Positions 54,062 through 63,644 of a stretch of DNA of 64,000 nt are shown in pieces. A program made the translations under genes and the position numbers. The DNA comes from Paenibacillus planticolens. GTDB lineage: Bacteria > Bacillota > Bacilli > Paenibacillales > NBRC-103111. Positions within the stretch are counted from its first letter, which is position 1. Each line of letters starts with the position of its first letter. Location of the stretch: positions 310,001 through 374,000 of the forward strand of contig NZ_WHNZ01000012.1 of NCBI RefSeq assembly GCF_013141725.1. The letters are read 5' to 3'. The notes beneath the pieces were generated by a model that saw only the letters and a list, made by a program, of their open reading frames with translations, was not told the DNA's origin and did no database searches.

Positions 54062-54106
54062 TTGAAAATTCCTCCTAAGCTAATTGCTAATTTGCTTCCG
54101 TCCTGT

Positions 54107-55279
54107 TTATTTTAAAAGATGCAAGAAACTTTCCCCTTGCTCGGTAGGCTTCACACCGAAATTATCGGCAATCGTAGCCCCAAGATCGGCGAACGTACCG
54201 CGAATACCCAAAGAAACAGGCTTCTCAAAGCTCGGGCTGTACAATAAAATGGGCACGTACTCGCGCGTATGATCCGTTCCCGGATGTACGGGGTCATTGC
54301 CATGGTCAGCCGTCAGAATCAGCAGATCTTTCGGACCGAGCGTCGATTTAAGTTGAGGCACGAAGCTGTCGAACTCTTCTAGCGCACGGCCGTAGCCCTC
54401 AGGGTCCCGGCGATGGCCATATAAGGAATCAAAATCCACCAGGTTCGTAAAAGCCAGCCCTTTGAACGGCTCGCCGAGCACCTCGATGGTTTTGTGAATG
54501 CCGTCTAAATTGCTTTTTGTCGAAGAAGCTTTCGTGACGCCTTCGCCATCAAAGATATCGTTGATTTTGCCGATAGCGATCACATCGAATCCGGCATCTT
54601 TCAAATGATTCATCACGGTCGGAGCCGGCGGCTTCACAGCATAATCATGCCGGTTCGGCGTGCGTTTGAAAGCACCCGGCTCGCCAAGGTACGGCCTTGC
54701 AATGACGCGGCCAACGGCAAACTCGCCTTGGGTCAAACGTCTCGCGATTTCACAAGCGCGATACAGCTCTTCCAGCGGAATCACATCTTCATGCGCCGCT
54801 AATTGGAACACGCTGTCAGCAGATGTGTAAACAATCCAAGCTCCTGTTTTCATCTGCTCTTCGCCGAGCTCATCTAAGATTTCTGTCCCGGAGGCCGGTT
54901 TATTGCCAATGACCTTGCGCCCCGTCTCCTGCTCGAATTGCGAAATCAGTGCTTCCGGAAACCCATCCGGATATACGTTAAATGGCGTAGAAATACGAAG
55001 CCCCATCAATTCCCAGTGCCCTGTCATCGTATCTTTTCCAACCGATACTTCGGCCATTTTGCCATAATAAGCTTCCGGCGCCTCAGCTGCTGGAATTCCT
55101 TTTATCTCTGCTATGCTTCCCAGACCCATACGCTGCAAGTTAGGCAGCGAGAATCCGCTAACCCGCTCAGCAATATGTCCAAGCGTGTGGCTGCCTGTGT
55201 CGCCAAATTCCTTCGCATCCGGTAATTCGCCGATGCCTACGCTATCCAATACGATTAAACCTATTCGTTCAAAGCGCAC
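54107..55279 (-). CDS. deoB: Phosphopentomutase
   Basis: Interconverts ribose 1-phosphate (the product of the phosphorylases) and ribose 5-phosphate. The 390 residues belong to the alkaline phosphatase superfamily with [28 protein letters not shown] at the start and [18 protein letters not shown] near the end (metal ligands). The GTG at 55279 is chosen since GGGGGGA is six bases upstream; a longer frame exists. First gene of the nucleoside group; same position as drm in B. subtilis. Confidence 0.94.
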   Translation of the reverse strand: MRFERIGLIVLDSVGIGELPDAKEFGDTGSHTLGHIAERVSGFSLPNLQRMGLGSIAEIKGIPAAEAPEAYYGKMAEVSVGKDTMTGHWELMGLRISTPFNVYPDGFPEALISQFEQETGRKVIGNKPASGTEILDELGEEQMKTGAWIVYTSADSVFQLAAHEDVIPLEELYRACEIARRLTQGEFAVGRVIARPYLGEPGAFKRTPNRHDYAVKPPAPTVMNHLKDAGFDVIAIGKINDIFDGEGVTKASSTKSNLDGIHKTIEVLGEPFKGLAFTNLVDFDSLYGHRRDPEGYGRALEEFDSFVPQLKSTLGPKDLLILTADHGNDPVHPGTDHTREYVPILLYSPSFEKPVSLGIRGTFADLGATIADNFGVKPTEQGESFLHLLK

Positions 55280-55346
55280 GATTGTCCCCCCAAAATGTTT
55301 CTCAATGTTATCCACCCCTGATTATCGCATTTCTGCTCTATGAATG

Positions 55347-55383
55347 CAAAACAGCAGCTTCTCCTTTTGGAAAATGCCGCTGT
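55347..55383 (-). terminator. Terminator after xerD
   Basis: Minus strand ACAGCGGC...GCTGCTGT hairpin followed by TTTTGC, just after the xerD stop codon. Confidence 0.65.
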
Positions 55384-55389
55384 CATCCT

Positions 55390-56289
55390 TTACATATTCG
55401 CTCTCGGATGAGCGCGATCGTAAACATCCTTCATTTTGAGCTTGGTGACTTGCACATACATCTGGGTGGATGATATATCGGAATGCCCCAACATTTCCTG
55501 TACGGATCTCAAATCCGCACCATTTTCAATCAAATGGGCGGCAAAAGAGTGCCGTAAGGCATGAGGAGTAATCTCGCTTGCAATATTCAGCTCAGCAGCA
55601 TATCTTTTTAAAATTTTCCAAAAGCCCTGTCTCGTCATCCTCGTTCCCAAATGTCCGATAAATAAGGCCTCTTCATCCGCCGACTTTTTCAGCAATTTCT
55701 TGCGATCTTTGTATATATAGGCGGTTAAACACCGGATGGCAATGGAACTAAGCGGTATGTTGCGCTCTTTATTCCCTTTTCCCATGCAGCGAATGAAGCC
55801 GAGCTGCAAATAAACGTCCTCTACGTTCAGAGAGATTAGTTCGGTGACGCGGATTCCCGTGCCATACAGCAGCTCCAGCATCGCTTTATCCCGCGAGCCG
55901 CTTACAAGCTCGGACTCAGGGGCATCCAGCAGTTTGCCAACCTCTTCAACGGAAAGCACTTTAGGCAGCTTTCTTTCCAGCTTGGGCGCTTCAACGTAAA
56001 GAGACGGATCTGAATCCACCAGCCGCTCTTTCACCAGATACTGGTAAAAGGCCCGTATTGAAACCAGATTCCGGGACAAGGTTGCCGAGGCACGGCCAAG
56101 CGATTTCAACTGGGACAGGTATCCCGCGATGTTGGTTTTGCTTGTTTCCTTCCATGTTGTAACGCCTTGGCGCTGCAAATATTCCGTAAATTGCTGCAGG
56201 TCTCTTGTATAAGATTCCAGCGTGTTCTTGGATAGTCCGCGTTCTACCGATAAAAACCGGATGAAGGATTGCAGATCAACCGTCATCAT
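55390..56289 (-). CDS. xerD: Site-specific tyrosine recombinase XerD
   Basis: Resolves chromosome dimers at dif together with XerC (CodV in Bacillus). The 299 residues have an N-terminal SAM-like core-binding domain (about 1-90) and catalytic residues Arg147 (GTGIRVTEL), HALRH and LGHSDIS, with the nucleophile Tyr in QMYVQVT. The ATG at 56289 follows AAGGGG. It lies between yqzK-fur and deoB as in B. subtilis. Confidence 0.95.
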   Translation of the reverse strand: MMTVDLQSFIRFLSVERGLSKNTLESYTRDLQQFTEYLQRQGVTTWKETSKTNIAGYLSQLKSLGRASATLSRNLVSIRAFYQYLVKERLVDSDPSLYVEAPKLERKLPKVLSVEEVGKLLDAPESELVSGSRDKAMLELLYGTGIRVTELISLNVEDVYLQLGFIRCMGKGNKERNIPLSSIAIRCLTAYIYKDRKKLLKKSADEEALFIGHLGTRMTRQGFWKILKRYAAELNIASEITPHALRHSFAAHLIENGADLRSVQEMLGHSDISSTQMYVQVTKLKMKDVYDRAHPRANM

Positions 56290-56363
56290 GCTATTTGGCC
56301 CCTTCGTTATCATGCCATCTTTCTACCTTTTAGCATTCAACGGTCCAATCTCGAACTCCTCTT

Positions 56364-56603
56364 TTATTCGCCATACCAATAAAATAAACGCAGCCTGTCG
56401 CTCATTTTGCCTGACTCCGGAAGCACGGAACGCTCATTCTGTCCAAACACTTTCACGGAATTGCCTGTTGGCGTACGGTACCGGTTCACAGGCTCGATCC
56501 AGCCGGAAAGCACTAGCATCACTTGATATAAGACAACGGTCAACGTCATGAAAAGCAGCATAAAGCGTAAACGAACAATTAATTTGCGATAGGAAAATAT
56601 CAT
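56364..56603 (-). CDS. yqzK: YqzK family protein (DUF4227)
   Basis: A 79-residue protein with one N-terminal membrane segment (about 10-35, FMLLFMTLTVVLYQVMLVLSG) and a charged tail ending in RLRLFYWYGE. It lies between xerD and fur as in B. subtilis, though ald is inserted between it and fur here. Function unknown. Confidence 0.8.
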   Translation of the reverse strand: MIFSYRKLIVRLRFMLLFMTLTVVLYQVMLVLSGWIEPVNRYRTPTGNSVKVFGQNERSVLPESGKMSDRLRLFYWYGE

Positions 56604-56659
56604 TGGCCAGCCCCATTTCTGTCCTTTCTTTAGGACAGGATATGAGGCTCAGGCCCCTA

Positions 56660-57790
56660 TTATGACAAATCGGACAACTTCACATATGGCTGTCCAAGCG
56701 CTTCTGCTACCGCAGGATGCGTAACGCTGCCTTGGTACGTATTTACCCCCAATTGCAAAGCGTAATTGGCTGCGATCGCTTCTGTTAATCCTTTATTGGC
56801 AAGCTCCAGCGCATAGGGCAGCGTTACATTGGTTAAAGCCAGCGTCGAGGTTCGGGGAACCGCGCCCGGCATATTCGCTACGGCATAATGCACGACGCCG
56901 TGCTTCTCATACGTAGGGCTGCTGTGTGTGGTTACACGGTCGATCGTTTCGATCGAGCCTCCTTGATCCACCGCGACATCAACGATGACAGCGCCTGGCT
57001 TCATGGTTTTGACCATCGCTTCCGTCACTAGTCTAGGAGCTCGCGCTCCCGGGATCAGAACGGCCCCGATCAAGAGATCCGCTTTCGCCGCGGCGCTTGC
57101 TATATTAAAAGGGTTCGACATTAAGGTATTCAATCGGCCGCCGAAAATATCGTCCAAAGCACGCATCCGATCCGCGCTCCGTTCGATAATAACGACATTG
57201 GCGCCGAGGCCAAGCGCCATTTTGGCCGCATTGGTGCCTACAATGCCGCCGCCGAGAATCACCACATTGGCAGGCGGAACGCCGGGGACGCCGCCCAATA
57301 AAATACCGCGCCCGCCATAAAACTTCTCCAGAAAGTGCGCGCCGATCTGGACCGACATGCGACCCGCAACCTCGCTCATTGGCGTGAGCAGCGGAAGCGA
57401 TCCACTCGGCAGCTGAATCGTTTCGTAGGCAATCCCCGTTACCTTCTTGCTAAGCAAATGCTCCGTTAAGTCGCCAGCCGCAGCCAAATGCAAATACGTG
57501 AACAGCAGCTGCCCTTCACGGAAATAGCCATACTCGGCCGGAAGCGGTTCCTTCACCTTCATGATCATTTCGCTGCGGGCCCACACCTCAGCTGCTTCCG
57601 GAATGAGAACGACGCCTTCCTTGGCGTAGTCCTCATCGCTGAATCCGCTGCCGGTGCCAGCGCCGGTTTCCACCAGCACTTGATGCCCGGCCGCCAGAAG
57701 CATACTGGCTCCGCCGGGCGTCAGGGCGACGCGGTTTTCGTTATTTTTGATTTCCTTCGGGACGCCGATCACGATCGATTGCTGAGTCAT
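56660..57790 (-). CDS. ald: Alanine dehydrogenase
   Basis: Interconverts L-alanine and pyruvate plus ammonia with NAD. The 376 residues show [20 protein letters not shown], catalytic His in FTYLHLAA (about 97), and Rossmann [20 protein letters not shown] (about 175-195). In B. subtilis ald is needed for growth on alanine and for sporulation. The regulator AdeR is not encoded nearby. Confidence 0.95.
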   Translation of the reverse strand: MTQQSIVIGVPKEIKNNENRVALTPGGASMLLAAGHQVLVETGAGTGSGFSDEDYAKEGVVLIPEAAEVWARSEMIMKVKEPLPAEYGYFREGQLLFTYLHLAAAGDLTEHLLSKKVTGIAYETIQLPSGSLPLLTPMSEVAGRMSVQIGAHFLEKFYGGRGILLGGVPGVPPANVVILGGGIVGTNAAKMALGLGANVVIIERSADRMRALDDIFGGRLNTLMSNPFNIASAAAKADLLIGAVLIPGARAPRLVTEAMVKTMKPGAVIVDVAVDQGGSIETIDRVTTHSSPTYEKHGVVHYAVANMPGAVPRTSTLALTNVTLPYALELANKGLTEAIAANYALQLGVNTYQGSVTHPAVAEALGQPYVKLSDLS

Positions 57791-57896
57791 TCGCGTCTAC
57801 CTTCTTTCTCCTGAACGTTAGTCATAATGTACCCATGCTTCCAGTCCAATTATGTGAAAGGAGATTCTTCTTTCTACTTATCCAGTATATGAAAAC

Positions 57897-57946
57897 AAAG
57901 CAAAAATGCCTGTACGCACAATCTGTGGCACAGGCATTTTCTTTGT
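57897..57946. terminator. Terminator after fur
   Basis: AAAATGCCTGT...ACAGGCATTTT perfect arms (inner CGCAC/GTGGC partly paired) with T-rich flanks on the minus strand, 11 bases after the fur stop codon. Confidence 0.75.
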
Positions 57947-57956
57947 ATAAACAGCT

Positions 57957-58442
57957 CTATTCAGACGCTGTTATTTTGGATTTGTCCAATGAGTCCGGTT
58001 TCCCTCGTTCGTTGCAGCGATAGCATATACCCTGAAAATCAAGTCGATGATCTAACACTTGAAAATGAAAATTCTGATCCAGCCTTTCTTCCAAAGGTCC
58101 GAGCCAGTCTTCCATAATTTCATCTACGCTCCCGCATTGAACGCAGATTAAGTGATGGTGGTGGTGACGCGTGCTGTCATCCCGCAAATCGTAACGGGCT
58201 ACACCGTCGCCAAAATTCATTTTCTCCAAGACATGCAGCTCGCTAAGAAGCTCTAATGTTCGGTAGACGGTTGCCAGACCGATCTCCGGAGCTTTGTCTT
58301 TGACAAGCATAAACACATCTTCGGCGCTTAAATGATCTTGTTCATTTTCTAAGAGTACGCGTACAGTCGCTTCCCGTTGAGGGGTAAGCTTGTACCCTTG
58401 GGATTGCAACTGCTGCTTAATTTTCTCAATCCTTGCTTCCAT
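57957..58442 (-). CDS. fur: Fur family transcriptional regulator
   Basis: A 161-residue regulator with a winged-helix DNA-binding part (about 1-85; LTPQREATVRVLLENEQDHLSAEDVF, GLATVYRTLELL) and a dimerisation metal-binding part (HHHHHLICVQCG, CYRCNERG). The His-rich and Cys pairs fit zinc and ferrous iron sites. Most likely the iron-responsive Fur, since it lies beside spoIIM and xerD as fur does in B. subtilis; PerR and Zur paralogues cannot be fully excluded. ATG chosen because of GGGGGAGG. Confidence 0.92.
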   Translation of the reverse strand: MEARIEKIKQQLQSQGYKLTPQREATVRVLLENEQDHLSAEDVFMLVKDKAPEIGLATVYRTLELLSELHVLEKMNFGDGVARYDLRDDSTRHHHHHLICVQCGSVDEIMEDWLGPLEERLDQNFHFQVLDHRLDFQGICYRCNERGKPDSLDKSKITASE

Positions 58443-58547
58443 GTGCCTCCCCCTCAGAAAGGTGGGCATCCAAGCCCAATTTTAGCCACTCTTTTCATTA
58501 TAGGGGGAGCTTGCTGACAAAGTCAAACAGAAACATGTTGATTCGTG

Positions 58548-59189
58548 TCAACCATAGAGCGGAACGAGCATCGGCGTGACCCATTTCATCATTAATTGCG
58601 ACATATATCCCTCCCAAAGCGCTGCGCCTAGCAGGAAGACAGCCATTACAAGGGTCAATGTTGTAAACCGCATAAAAGGCTGGTACATGTTGCCATTCCG
58701 GCTCATAAAGCGATTTTTGATCATATAGATAGAAAATGACATCGCAGCAACACTACAAAAGAGAATCGCCGGAATGACAATCAAATTTTGCGGCGCCACA
58801 GAAACGAGTGCGAACAGCATGCCCTTCCAGGACATTTGCTGGACGAGATATCCAACGGTAAAGCCGATCAGCACTCCCTTGAGAAAATCAAGGACCAGAA
58901 TGAGCGGCAGTCCAATTACGGACAGTCCAAACAGCCAGATCAGCAAAATCCATTTCATATGCATGCCAAAAGCTTGAACGAACGACTGCCTGCTGTCAAA
59001 CTCGGCACCATCGTTGACTTCCTGAAAGAAGCTGCCCAAATGCCTCGTCATTTCTTGCTTTTGTTCCAAGGAAAGCGCCCCTACCATTACAGCGCCGAAC
59101 ACAACACCAATGAGAAAGAGCACGGAGACGAATATAAATAGCGGCAAATTGTCCTTCATATATTGTTTCATCGTTAGGTTCCTATTCAC
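58548..59189 (-). CDS. spoIIM: Stage II sporulation protein M
   Basis: A 213-residue membrane protein with five to six membrane segments. SpoIIM with SpoIIP and SpoIID forms the engulfment machine. The block FAFLLIWLFG-like plus GLPLILVLDFLKGVLIGFTVGYLVQQM is characteristic. The start is GTG after GGAG. A SigE-type promoter lies about 41 bases upstream. Confidence 0.93.
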   Translation of the reverse strand: MNRNLTMKQYMKDNLPLFIFVSVLFLIGVVFGAVMVGALSLEQKQEMTRHLGSFFQEVNDGAEFDSRQSFVQAFGMHMKWILLIWLFGLSVIGLPLILVLDFLKGVLIGFTVGYLVQQMSWKGMLFALVSVAPQNLIVIPAILFCSVAAMSFSIYMIKNRFMSRNGNMYQPFMRFTTLTLVMAVFLLGAALWEGYMSQLMMKWVTPMLVPLYG

Positions 59190-59229
59190 TCCCGCAGCTC
59201 CTTCCTTGTAAATAACCTCTACAAAGACA

Positions 59230-59258
59230 AGCTTATGAGAGAGCGCCGGAAACTATGA
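59230..59258 (-). promoter_or_regulatory. Candidate SigE promoter for spoIIM
   Basis: Minus strand TCATAGT (-35, six of seven to KMATATT), 14 bases, CATAAGCT (-10, five of seven fixed bases). It overlaps the last codons of the endoQ gene. SigE dependence of spoIIM is known in B. subtilis. Confidence 0.6.
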
Positions 59259-60431
59259 ACGATTTTTCACTTTACCGTATCTTCCTCCGCCTCCAACCTC
59301 TAAAGAAAGCGTACCTTCACGCGCACTGACAAGGCAGGCAGCAATTTCTTCTCCCACCTCGCGCGCAAGTTCTTCCTGCGACGTGCGATGCAGCACATTC
59401 ATTTCCGTACCAAAGCGCCCCAGCAATTGATTCAGCTTCTTAGGGCCAAGCCCCGGGATAAACTCCAGCGGCACTTGAAAATGATAGGGCGGACGATAGG
59501 AAGGCAAATACGGCGCCTCACGATCCGCCAAATCCAAGATCCGGTCCATGACGCCTCTGACGATTTTATTGCTGCCGCAATCTGCGCAGCGCTCCACCGT
59601 GCCCTTCGCGTCATCGAGTACCGCTTCGCATAAGGAGCAATACGTTCGGTGGTATTTGCCTAGCCGGGGATTTAGCCCGTAGTTCGCCGCTATGCCCCGC
59701 CCTTCTTGGCGATGCAGCGCTTTTACGAGCTCTTCGTAAGTAGGAGCAGCTAAACGCATCTCGTTATACTCACGCCCTATTTTACCCAGGGAATGGGCAT
59801 CTGAATTGGTCACGAACGTAAATGGATCCAACTCTGAAATCAAACCGGCCATCTCAGAATCGGAGCTCAGCCCGAGCTCTACGGCAGAGATGCCTTCCAA
59901 GTCAAGCAGATGTTCCATCTTGCTTGACGCGCTGCCGTACACGCTTTTGTGAGGCGTGAAAATATGAGCTGGAATGAGGATGCCCCCTCTTCCCAGCACC
60001 TCTTCCTGAAGCACTCGCGCAGGCACATAGATACGCTGGGAGCTAAGCTCCACATTTTTCATGTGGCCCTTCATCCATTTCGTAAACCCCTGCATCGTGT
60101 CCAGATTCGGCATATAGGCCAGCAAATGCGCAGGTCCCATACCCGGCTCCCTGACTTCAATCTCGCTGCCCAGCAGGATGGTTGTATCCCGGTAGCCAAT
60201 GCCTCCGCCAGCCTGCTCCACCATCTCCCCCCGGTCCAGATACGTCATGATATCGTCTTGCACGGAAGGGGAGTGGCAGTCGATAATGCCGATGATCTCC
60301 ATCCCTTTTCGAACAGCCGCTTCATGGGCAATATTGAAAAAAGTGAGATTATTCGCGGCGCTAATCTTCACGGCTTGGCCGCTCTCCGTTCGTCCTATGT
60401 GAATATGAAGATCTGCGTAGTAAGACTTCAT
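59253..60431 (-). CDS. Endonuclease Q family protein (PHP domain)
   Basis: A 392-residue PHP-fold protein. The PHP metal motifs are DLHIHIGR (about 7), a His in IIDCHSP (about 54), and HIFTPHKS (about 156); a zinc ribbon CSLCEAVL...CADCG (about 265-290) and a C-terminal helix-hairpin-helix (FIPGLGPKKLNQLL) follow. This arrangement is that of EndoQ, which cuts DNA 5' of deaminated bases such as uracil and hypoxanthine. It lies next to nudF, another nucleotide-quality gene. Confidence 0.85.
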   Translation of the reverse strand: MKSYYADLHIHIGRTESGQAVKISAANNLTFFNIAHEAAVRKGMEIIGIIDCHSPSVQDDIMTYLDRGEMVEQAGGGIGYRDTTILLGSEIEVREPGMGPAHLLAYMPNLDTMQGFTKWMKGHMKNVELSSQRIYVPARVLQEEVLGRGGILIPAHIFTPHKSVYGSASSKMEHLLDLEGISAVELGLSSDSEMAGLISELDPFTFVTNSDAHSLGKIGREYNEMRLAAPTYEELVKALHRQEGRGIAANYGLNPRLGKYHRTYCSLCEAVLDDAKGTVERCADCGSNKIVRGVMDRILDLADREAPYLPSYRPPYHFQVPLEFIPGLGPKKLNQLLGRFGTEMNVLHRTSQEELAREVGEEIAACLVSAREGTLSLEVGGGGRYGKVKNRS

Positions 60432-60432
60432 C

Positions 60433-60987
60433 TCAAATCTCGCCCGTTAACCGGTATAGCTGCCATGCATAGACTGCCATAATGGTTTTCGCATCGCTAA
60501 TACGCCCGTCACGCATGTATTGCTTCGCTTGCTCCAGCGTGATGGCTTCACATTCCAAAAACTCATCCTCATCCGGATGGGCATTCCCTTTAATCAAATT
60601 TTCGGCGATGTACAAATGGATAATTTCGTCCGCAAACCCAGGAGACGTAGAGAAGGAGCTGACCAACCTCACATGCTCGGAACGGTATCCCGTCTCTTCC
60701 TCCAACTCGCGCAAGGCGGCTTTCAGAGGTTCTTCGCCCTTATCCAGCTTGCCTGCAGGAATCTCGACTTGGCTTTTCTCCAGCGGCTTACGGTACTGTT
60801 CCACGACGATCATTTTATCCCCGATTAAAGGGATGACCGCCACCGCTCCCGGGTGCTTCACAATTTCTCTTGTTGCCGTCTCCCCGTTTGGCAGCGTAAC
60901 GGTATCTACCTGTAGGGAAATAACTCTCCCTTTAAAAATGGACTCCGACTTGACAGTGACCTCTTCAAATTTCTTGTGAACGGACAT
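60433..60987 (-). CDS. nudF: ADP-ribose pyrophosphatase (Nudix)
   Basis: A 184-residue Nudix hydrolase. The Nudix box GKLDKGEEPLKAALRELEEETGY (about 78-100, split here by KGEEP) follows PGAVAVIPLIGDKMIVVEQYR. NudF cleaves ADP-ribose to AMP and ribose 5-phosphate. It ends two bases before the endoQ start. The gene starts just beside the divergent mciZ promoter. Confidence 0.92.
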   Translation of the reverse strand: MSVHKKFEEVTVKSESIFKGRVISLQVDTVTLPNGETATREIVKHPGAVAVIPLIGDKMIVVEQYRKPLEKSQVEIPAGKLDKGEEPLKAALRELEEETGYRSEHVRLVSSFSTSPGFADEIIHLYIAENLIKGNAHPDEDEFLECEAITLEQAKQYMRDGRISDAKTIMAVYAWQLYRLTGEI

Positions 60988-61081
60988 ATAAGCACCTCAA
61001 CGATTCAAAATGGAATAACTTGTCCAGCTTTTGCATATCGATCATTATATCAAATTTTAACCGGAAAAGAGGAAGATCGAT

Positions 61082-61282
61082 ATGAAGAGCTATGTGACAG
61101 ATCGTCAAATTCGCCTTGTAGGCAAAGCATGGGAAATCAAACGCCAGCTCAAGCTCATGCTGCAGCAAGGCGGTCAGCACATCACATTGATGGATTATGC
61201 AGCCGGATTGCACAATCCACAGCAGCGCAAACTCCCTGGAAGTAAGCAGGATCCTGCCATAATCCCCTTCCCATCGAGGTGA
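61082..61282 (+). CDS. mciZ: Z-ring formation inhibitor MciZ, extended
   Basis: A 66-residue peptide. Residues 10-25 (IRLVGKAWEIKRQLKL) match the core of the 40-residue B. subtilis MciZ (VLVGKAWEIRAKLKEY), which blocks FtsZ polymerisation in the mother cell. ATG after AGAGGAAG. The C-terminal 25 residues are an extension absent in Bacillus, and the last 101 bases overlap the 3' end of the convergent DUF3866 gene. It is divergent from nudF, as in B. subtilis. Confidence 0.8.
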   Translation: MKSYVTDRQIRLVGKAWEIKRQLKLMLQQGGQHITLMDYAAGLHNPQQRKLPGSKQDPAIIPFPSR

Positions 61283-62306
61283 TCGGCTGCGGATAGGAAG
61301 CAAAGGCTTCCGCTATCTCCTCCGGCAAGACAGCAGGCATCAGCATCATCTGATGGCGCTCCAGCGTATTCGCCTGCTCTTCAATTACGGCGTATTCGTC
61401 TCCCACCAACTGCGGCAAAGGCAAAATAGCCGGGCATCTCGCTGCGAGACCAAGCGCAGTTAACGTATGATGGCTGATCCCCCGGTGACGGGACCGAGGA
61501 TCGGCAAAAGAAATGCGCGGGATCACAACCGGAATCCCTCCCAGTGCGTGTACGGCATTGACCAGCTCGCCGATTTCAATGCCGGAATAACCATACCGCG
61601 TCCCTGTCCCTACAATCCCCGGACCCATCGTTACCATGCAAAGCTCCGCTTCGGCCGCATGCTTAGCGGCGATTAAAGCGCTAAACTTGTTCACAGCCTC
61701 CAGTTTGCCACCATACGCCTGACCATAAGTAATAGTGCTCTGAAGCCACCTTATCTCCTCCAACTGAGCGATATGCTGACTCCAAGCAAGCGGGAGCGCT
61801 CCTCCATCCGTCATAATATAAGCCAAATTCATTGACGGCATTGACGGCTGTTTCCGCCGCTGCTCGCGATACCGCAGCCAGCTCACCGCCGCAGGCAGCA
61901 TACTATGCAATTCCCCAAGCAAAACAGGCATGCCCTCCAAAGTCTTCTCTTCTTGAAAAACAGAATGAAAAAGGCTGCTCTCTTCTTCCACAGCCATCAC
62001 ACTCCGCTGCAACGGGGTATATTTGAGTTTCATCACGTGACCGCTTGATGGTCGGCTTGCGAATGCATGCTCGCTATCATACAAATGCGAAGGCAGCACG
62101 ATGTGATAGCCTCCTGAGCCTAATCCCAGCTCCTCGGCAGTTACATTTACAACAACACAGTCTCCGGGATGAAGCAAGGGGGAGGTATCGGTATAATGGA
62201 CGGCACGCTTCTCCTCGCCACTGCCGCTCATTTCAACGCATACAACCTGCAGACCCTCCCTGACGGAAATAATGCTCCTCACCGTTCCAGCTTCCCGCTT
62301 CATCAT
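61182..62306 (-). CDS. DUF3866 family protein
   Basis: A 374-residue soluble protein beginning MMKREAGTVRSI. The family occurs in many Firmicutes and Actinobacteria without a known role. Notable blocks are LGLGSGGYHIVLPSH, MTMGPGIVGTGTRYGYSGIEIGELVNAVHALGG and RISFADPRSRHRGISHHT. The last 33 codons overlap mciZ on the other strand. No catalytic motif is recognised. Confidence 0.85.
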   Translation of the reverse strand: MMKREAGTVRSIISVREGLQVVCVEMSGSGEEKRAVHYTDTSPLLHPGDCVVVNVTAEELGLGSGGYHIVLPSHLYDSEHAFASRPSSGHVMKLKYTPLQRSVMAVEEESSLFHSVFQEEKTLEGMPVLLGELHSMLPAAVSWLRYREQRRKQPSMPSMNLAYIMTDGGALPLAWSQHIAQLEEIRWLQSTITYGQAYGGKLEAVNKFSALIAAKHAAEAELCMVTMGPGIVGTGTRYGYSGIEIGELVNAVHALGGIPVVIPRISFADPRSRHRGISHHTLTALGLAARCPAILPLPQLVGDEYAVIEEQANTLERHQMMLMPAVLPEEIAEAFASYPQPITSMGRGLWQDPAYFQGVCAAVDCAIRLHNPSM

Positions 62307-62381
62307 CCCCGCTCCTCCTTTTGAACTCGCCTACTTGCAGGATATGTGGAAGAACGCCGAATTAAACTCCCTTTTGCCAAT

Positions 62382-62428
62382 AAAAAAACCGACTAGCATG
62401 CCACCATTCGGGCATGAACTAATCGGTT
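62382..62428 (-). terminator. Terminator after the M20 peptidase gene
   Basis: Minus strand AACCGATTAGTTCATGCC pairs with GGCATGCTAGTCGGTT and is followed by seven T. A strong terminator. Confidence 0.9.
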
Positions 62429-62438
62429 GTCATACATA

Positions 62439-63569
62439 TTATACGTTTGCAGCTTCCTTCACAAGCGCAACGACCAATTCAGCCGTTTTGACCAAATCAC
62501 TGATCGCAATATGTTCTTTCGTCGTATGAATCTCATGATAGCCAACAGCCAAATTCACTGTCGGAATCCCCATCCCGTTGAAAATATTCGCATCGCTGCC
62601 GCCGCCGGAGTGGAATGTGCGAGCTGTCAGCCCTAATGTGGACAAAGCTCTGGACGTCAGCTGCACGATAGGTGCGGAATCGTCATGCATGTAGGAAGCA
62701 TATACGATGTCTGCGTTAAACTCGCAAGTCGTTCCGGCGTCTGCCGCCGCCGACTCGCACGCTTCTTTCATCGCAGCGATTTGCGCTTCCAGCTTGTGCT
62801 GCACGATACTCCGAGCTTCCGCTTCCATTCTCACTTTGTCGCAAACGACATTAAGCGGACCTACACCGGAGAAACTGCCGATATTCGCTGTAGTTTCACT
62901 GTCGATTCGACCGAGCGACATGCGCGAAACAGCTTTGCTTGCGACTTGGATGGCACTGATGCCATCTTCCGGATTTACGCCGGCGTGAGCCGATTTGCCA
63001 TGGAAAATAATTTCAATTTCCGCACGGCCAGGGGCAGCGGTAGCAATATCGCCGATGGCGCCGTTGGAATCCAGCGCAAAGCCGAACTCAGCTTCCATAA
63101 CGCTGCGATCCATGGCACGAGCGCCTTTCAGACCGCTTTCCTCGCCAGCCGTAATAACGAACTGTATGCGGCCATGAGGAATATTTTGTTCTTTGAGCAC
63201 TTGGATGCCCTCGATCATAGCTGCGATTCCGGCTTTGTCGTCGCTGCCCAGAATCGTTGTTCCGTCGCTGCGGATGTAGCCGTCATCACCGATTTGCGGC
63301 TTAATTCCTTTACCGGGAGCTACCGTATCCATATGCGACGTAAAGAAAATCGTCGGAATCGCGGCATTGCTGTCCGTCGCTTCCAGCGTACAAATCAAAT
63401 TCCCTGATCCGTGACCGCTTTTGGCCATCGAATCATCTTCGACAACCGTTAAGCCTAAACGGGTGAATTTCTCTTTCAGAACGACACAAATTTCTTGCTC
63501 GAAACGAGTCTCGCTGTCTACTTGGACAAGCGAAATGAATTCTTCCACCAAACGAGTTTGCTGAATCAT
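62439..63569 (-). CDS. yqjE: M20 family metallopeptidase (PepT-like, YqjE)
   Basis: A 376-residue zinc peptidase of the M20 type. Metal and active-site motifs are FFTSHMDTVAPGKG (about 76), LGSDDKAGIAAM (about 110), AGEESGLKGARA (about 143) and ALDSNGAIG (about 170), followed by the dimerisation domain (about 185-285). The pattern fits PepT-like tripeptidases; the actual substrate is not known. It is divergent from the prli42 gene and is close to bkd genes, as in B. subtilis. Confidence 0.92.
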   Translation of the reverse strand: MIQQTRLVEEFISLVQVDSETRFEQEICVVLKEKFTRLGLTVVEDDSMAKSGHGSGNLICTLEATDSNAAIPTIFFTSHMDTVAPGKGIKPQIGDDGYIRSDGTTILGSDDKAGIAAMIEGIQVLKEQNIPHGRIQFVITAGEESGLKGARAMDRSVMEAEFGFALDSNGAIGDIATAAPGRAEIEIIFHGKSAHAGVNPEDGISAIQVASKAVSRMSLGRIDSETTANIGSFSGVGPLNVVCDKVRMEAEARSIVQHKLEAQIAAMKEACESAAADAGTTCEFNADIVYASYMHDDSAPIVQLTSRALSTLGLTARTFHSGGGSDANIFNGMGIPTVNLAVGYHEIHTTKEHIAISDLVKTAELVVALVKEAANV

Positions 63570-63644
63570 GCACTTTCCTCCGATGCTCTGTATGGGTTAC
63601 AATAAAGTCGTACAAGCTTTTTTACGATAAAGGAGTGACTTTTC

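Noticed and set aside
62685..63407. A 240-codon open frame on the plus strand antisense to the M20 peptidase gene
   Set aside because: Lies entirely inside a clear M20 peptidase gene and shows no family similarity.
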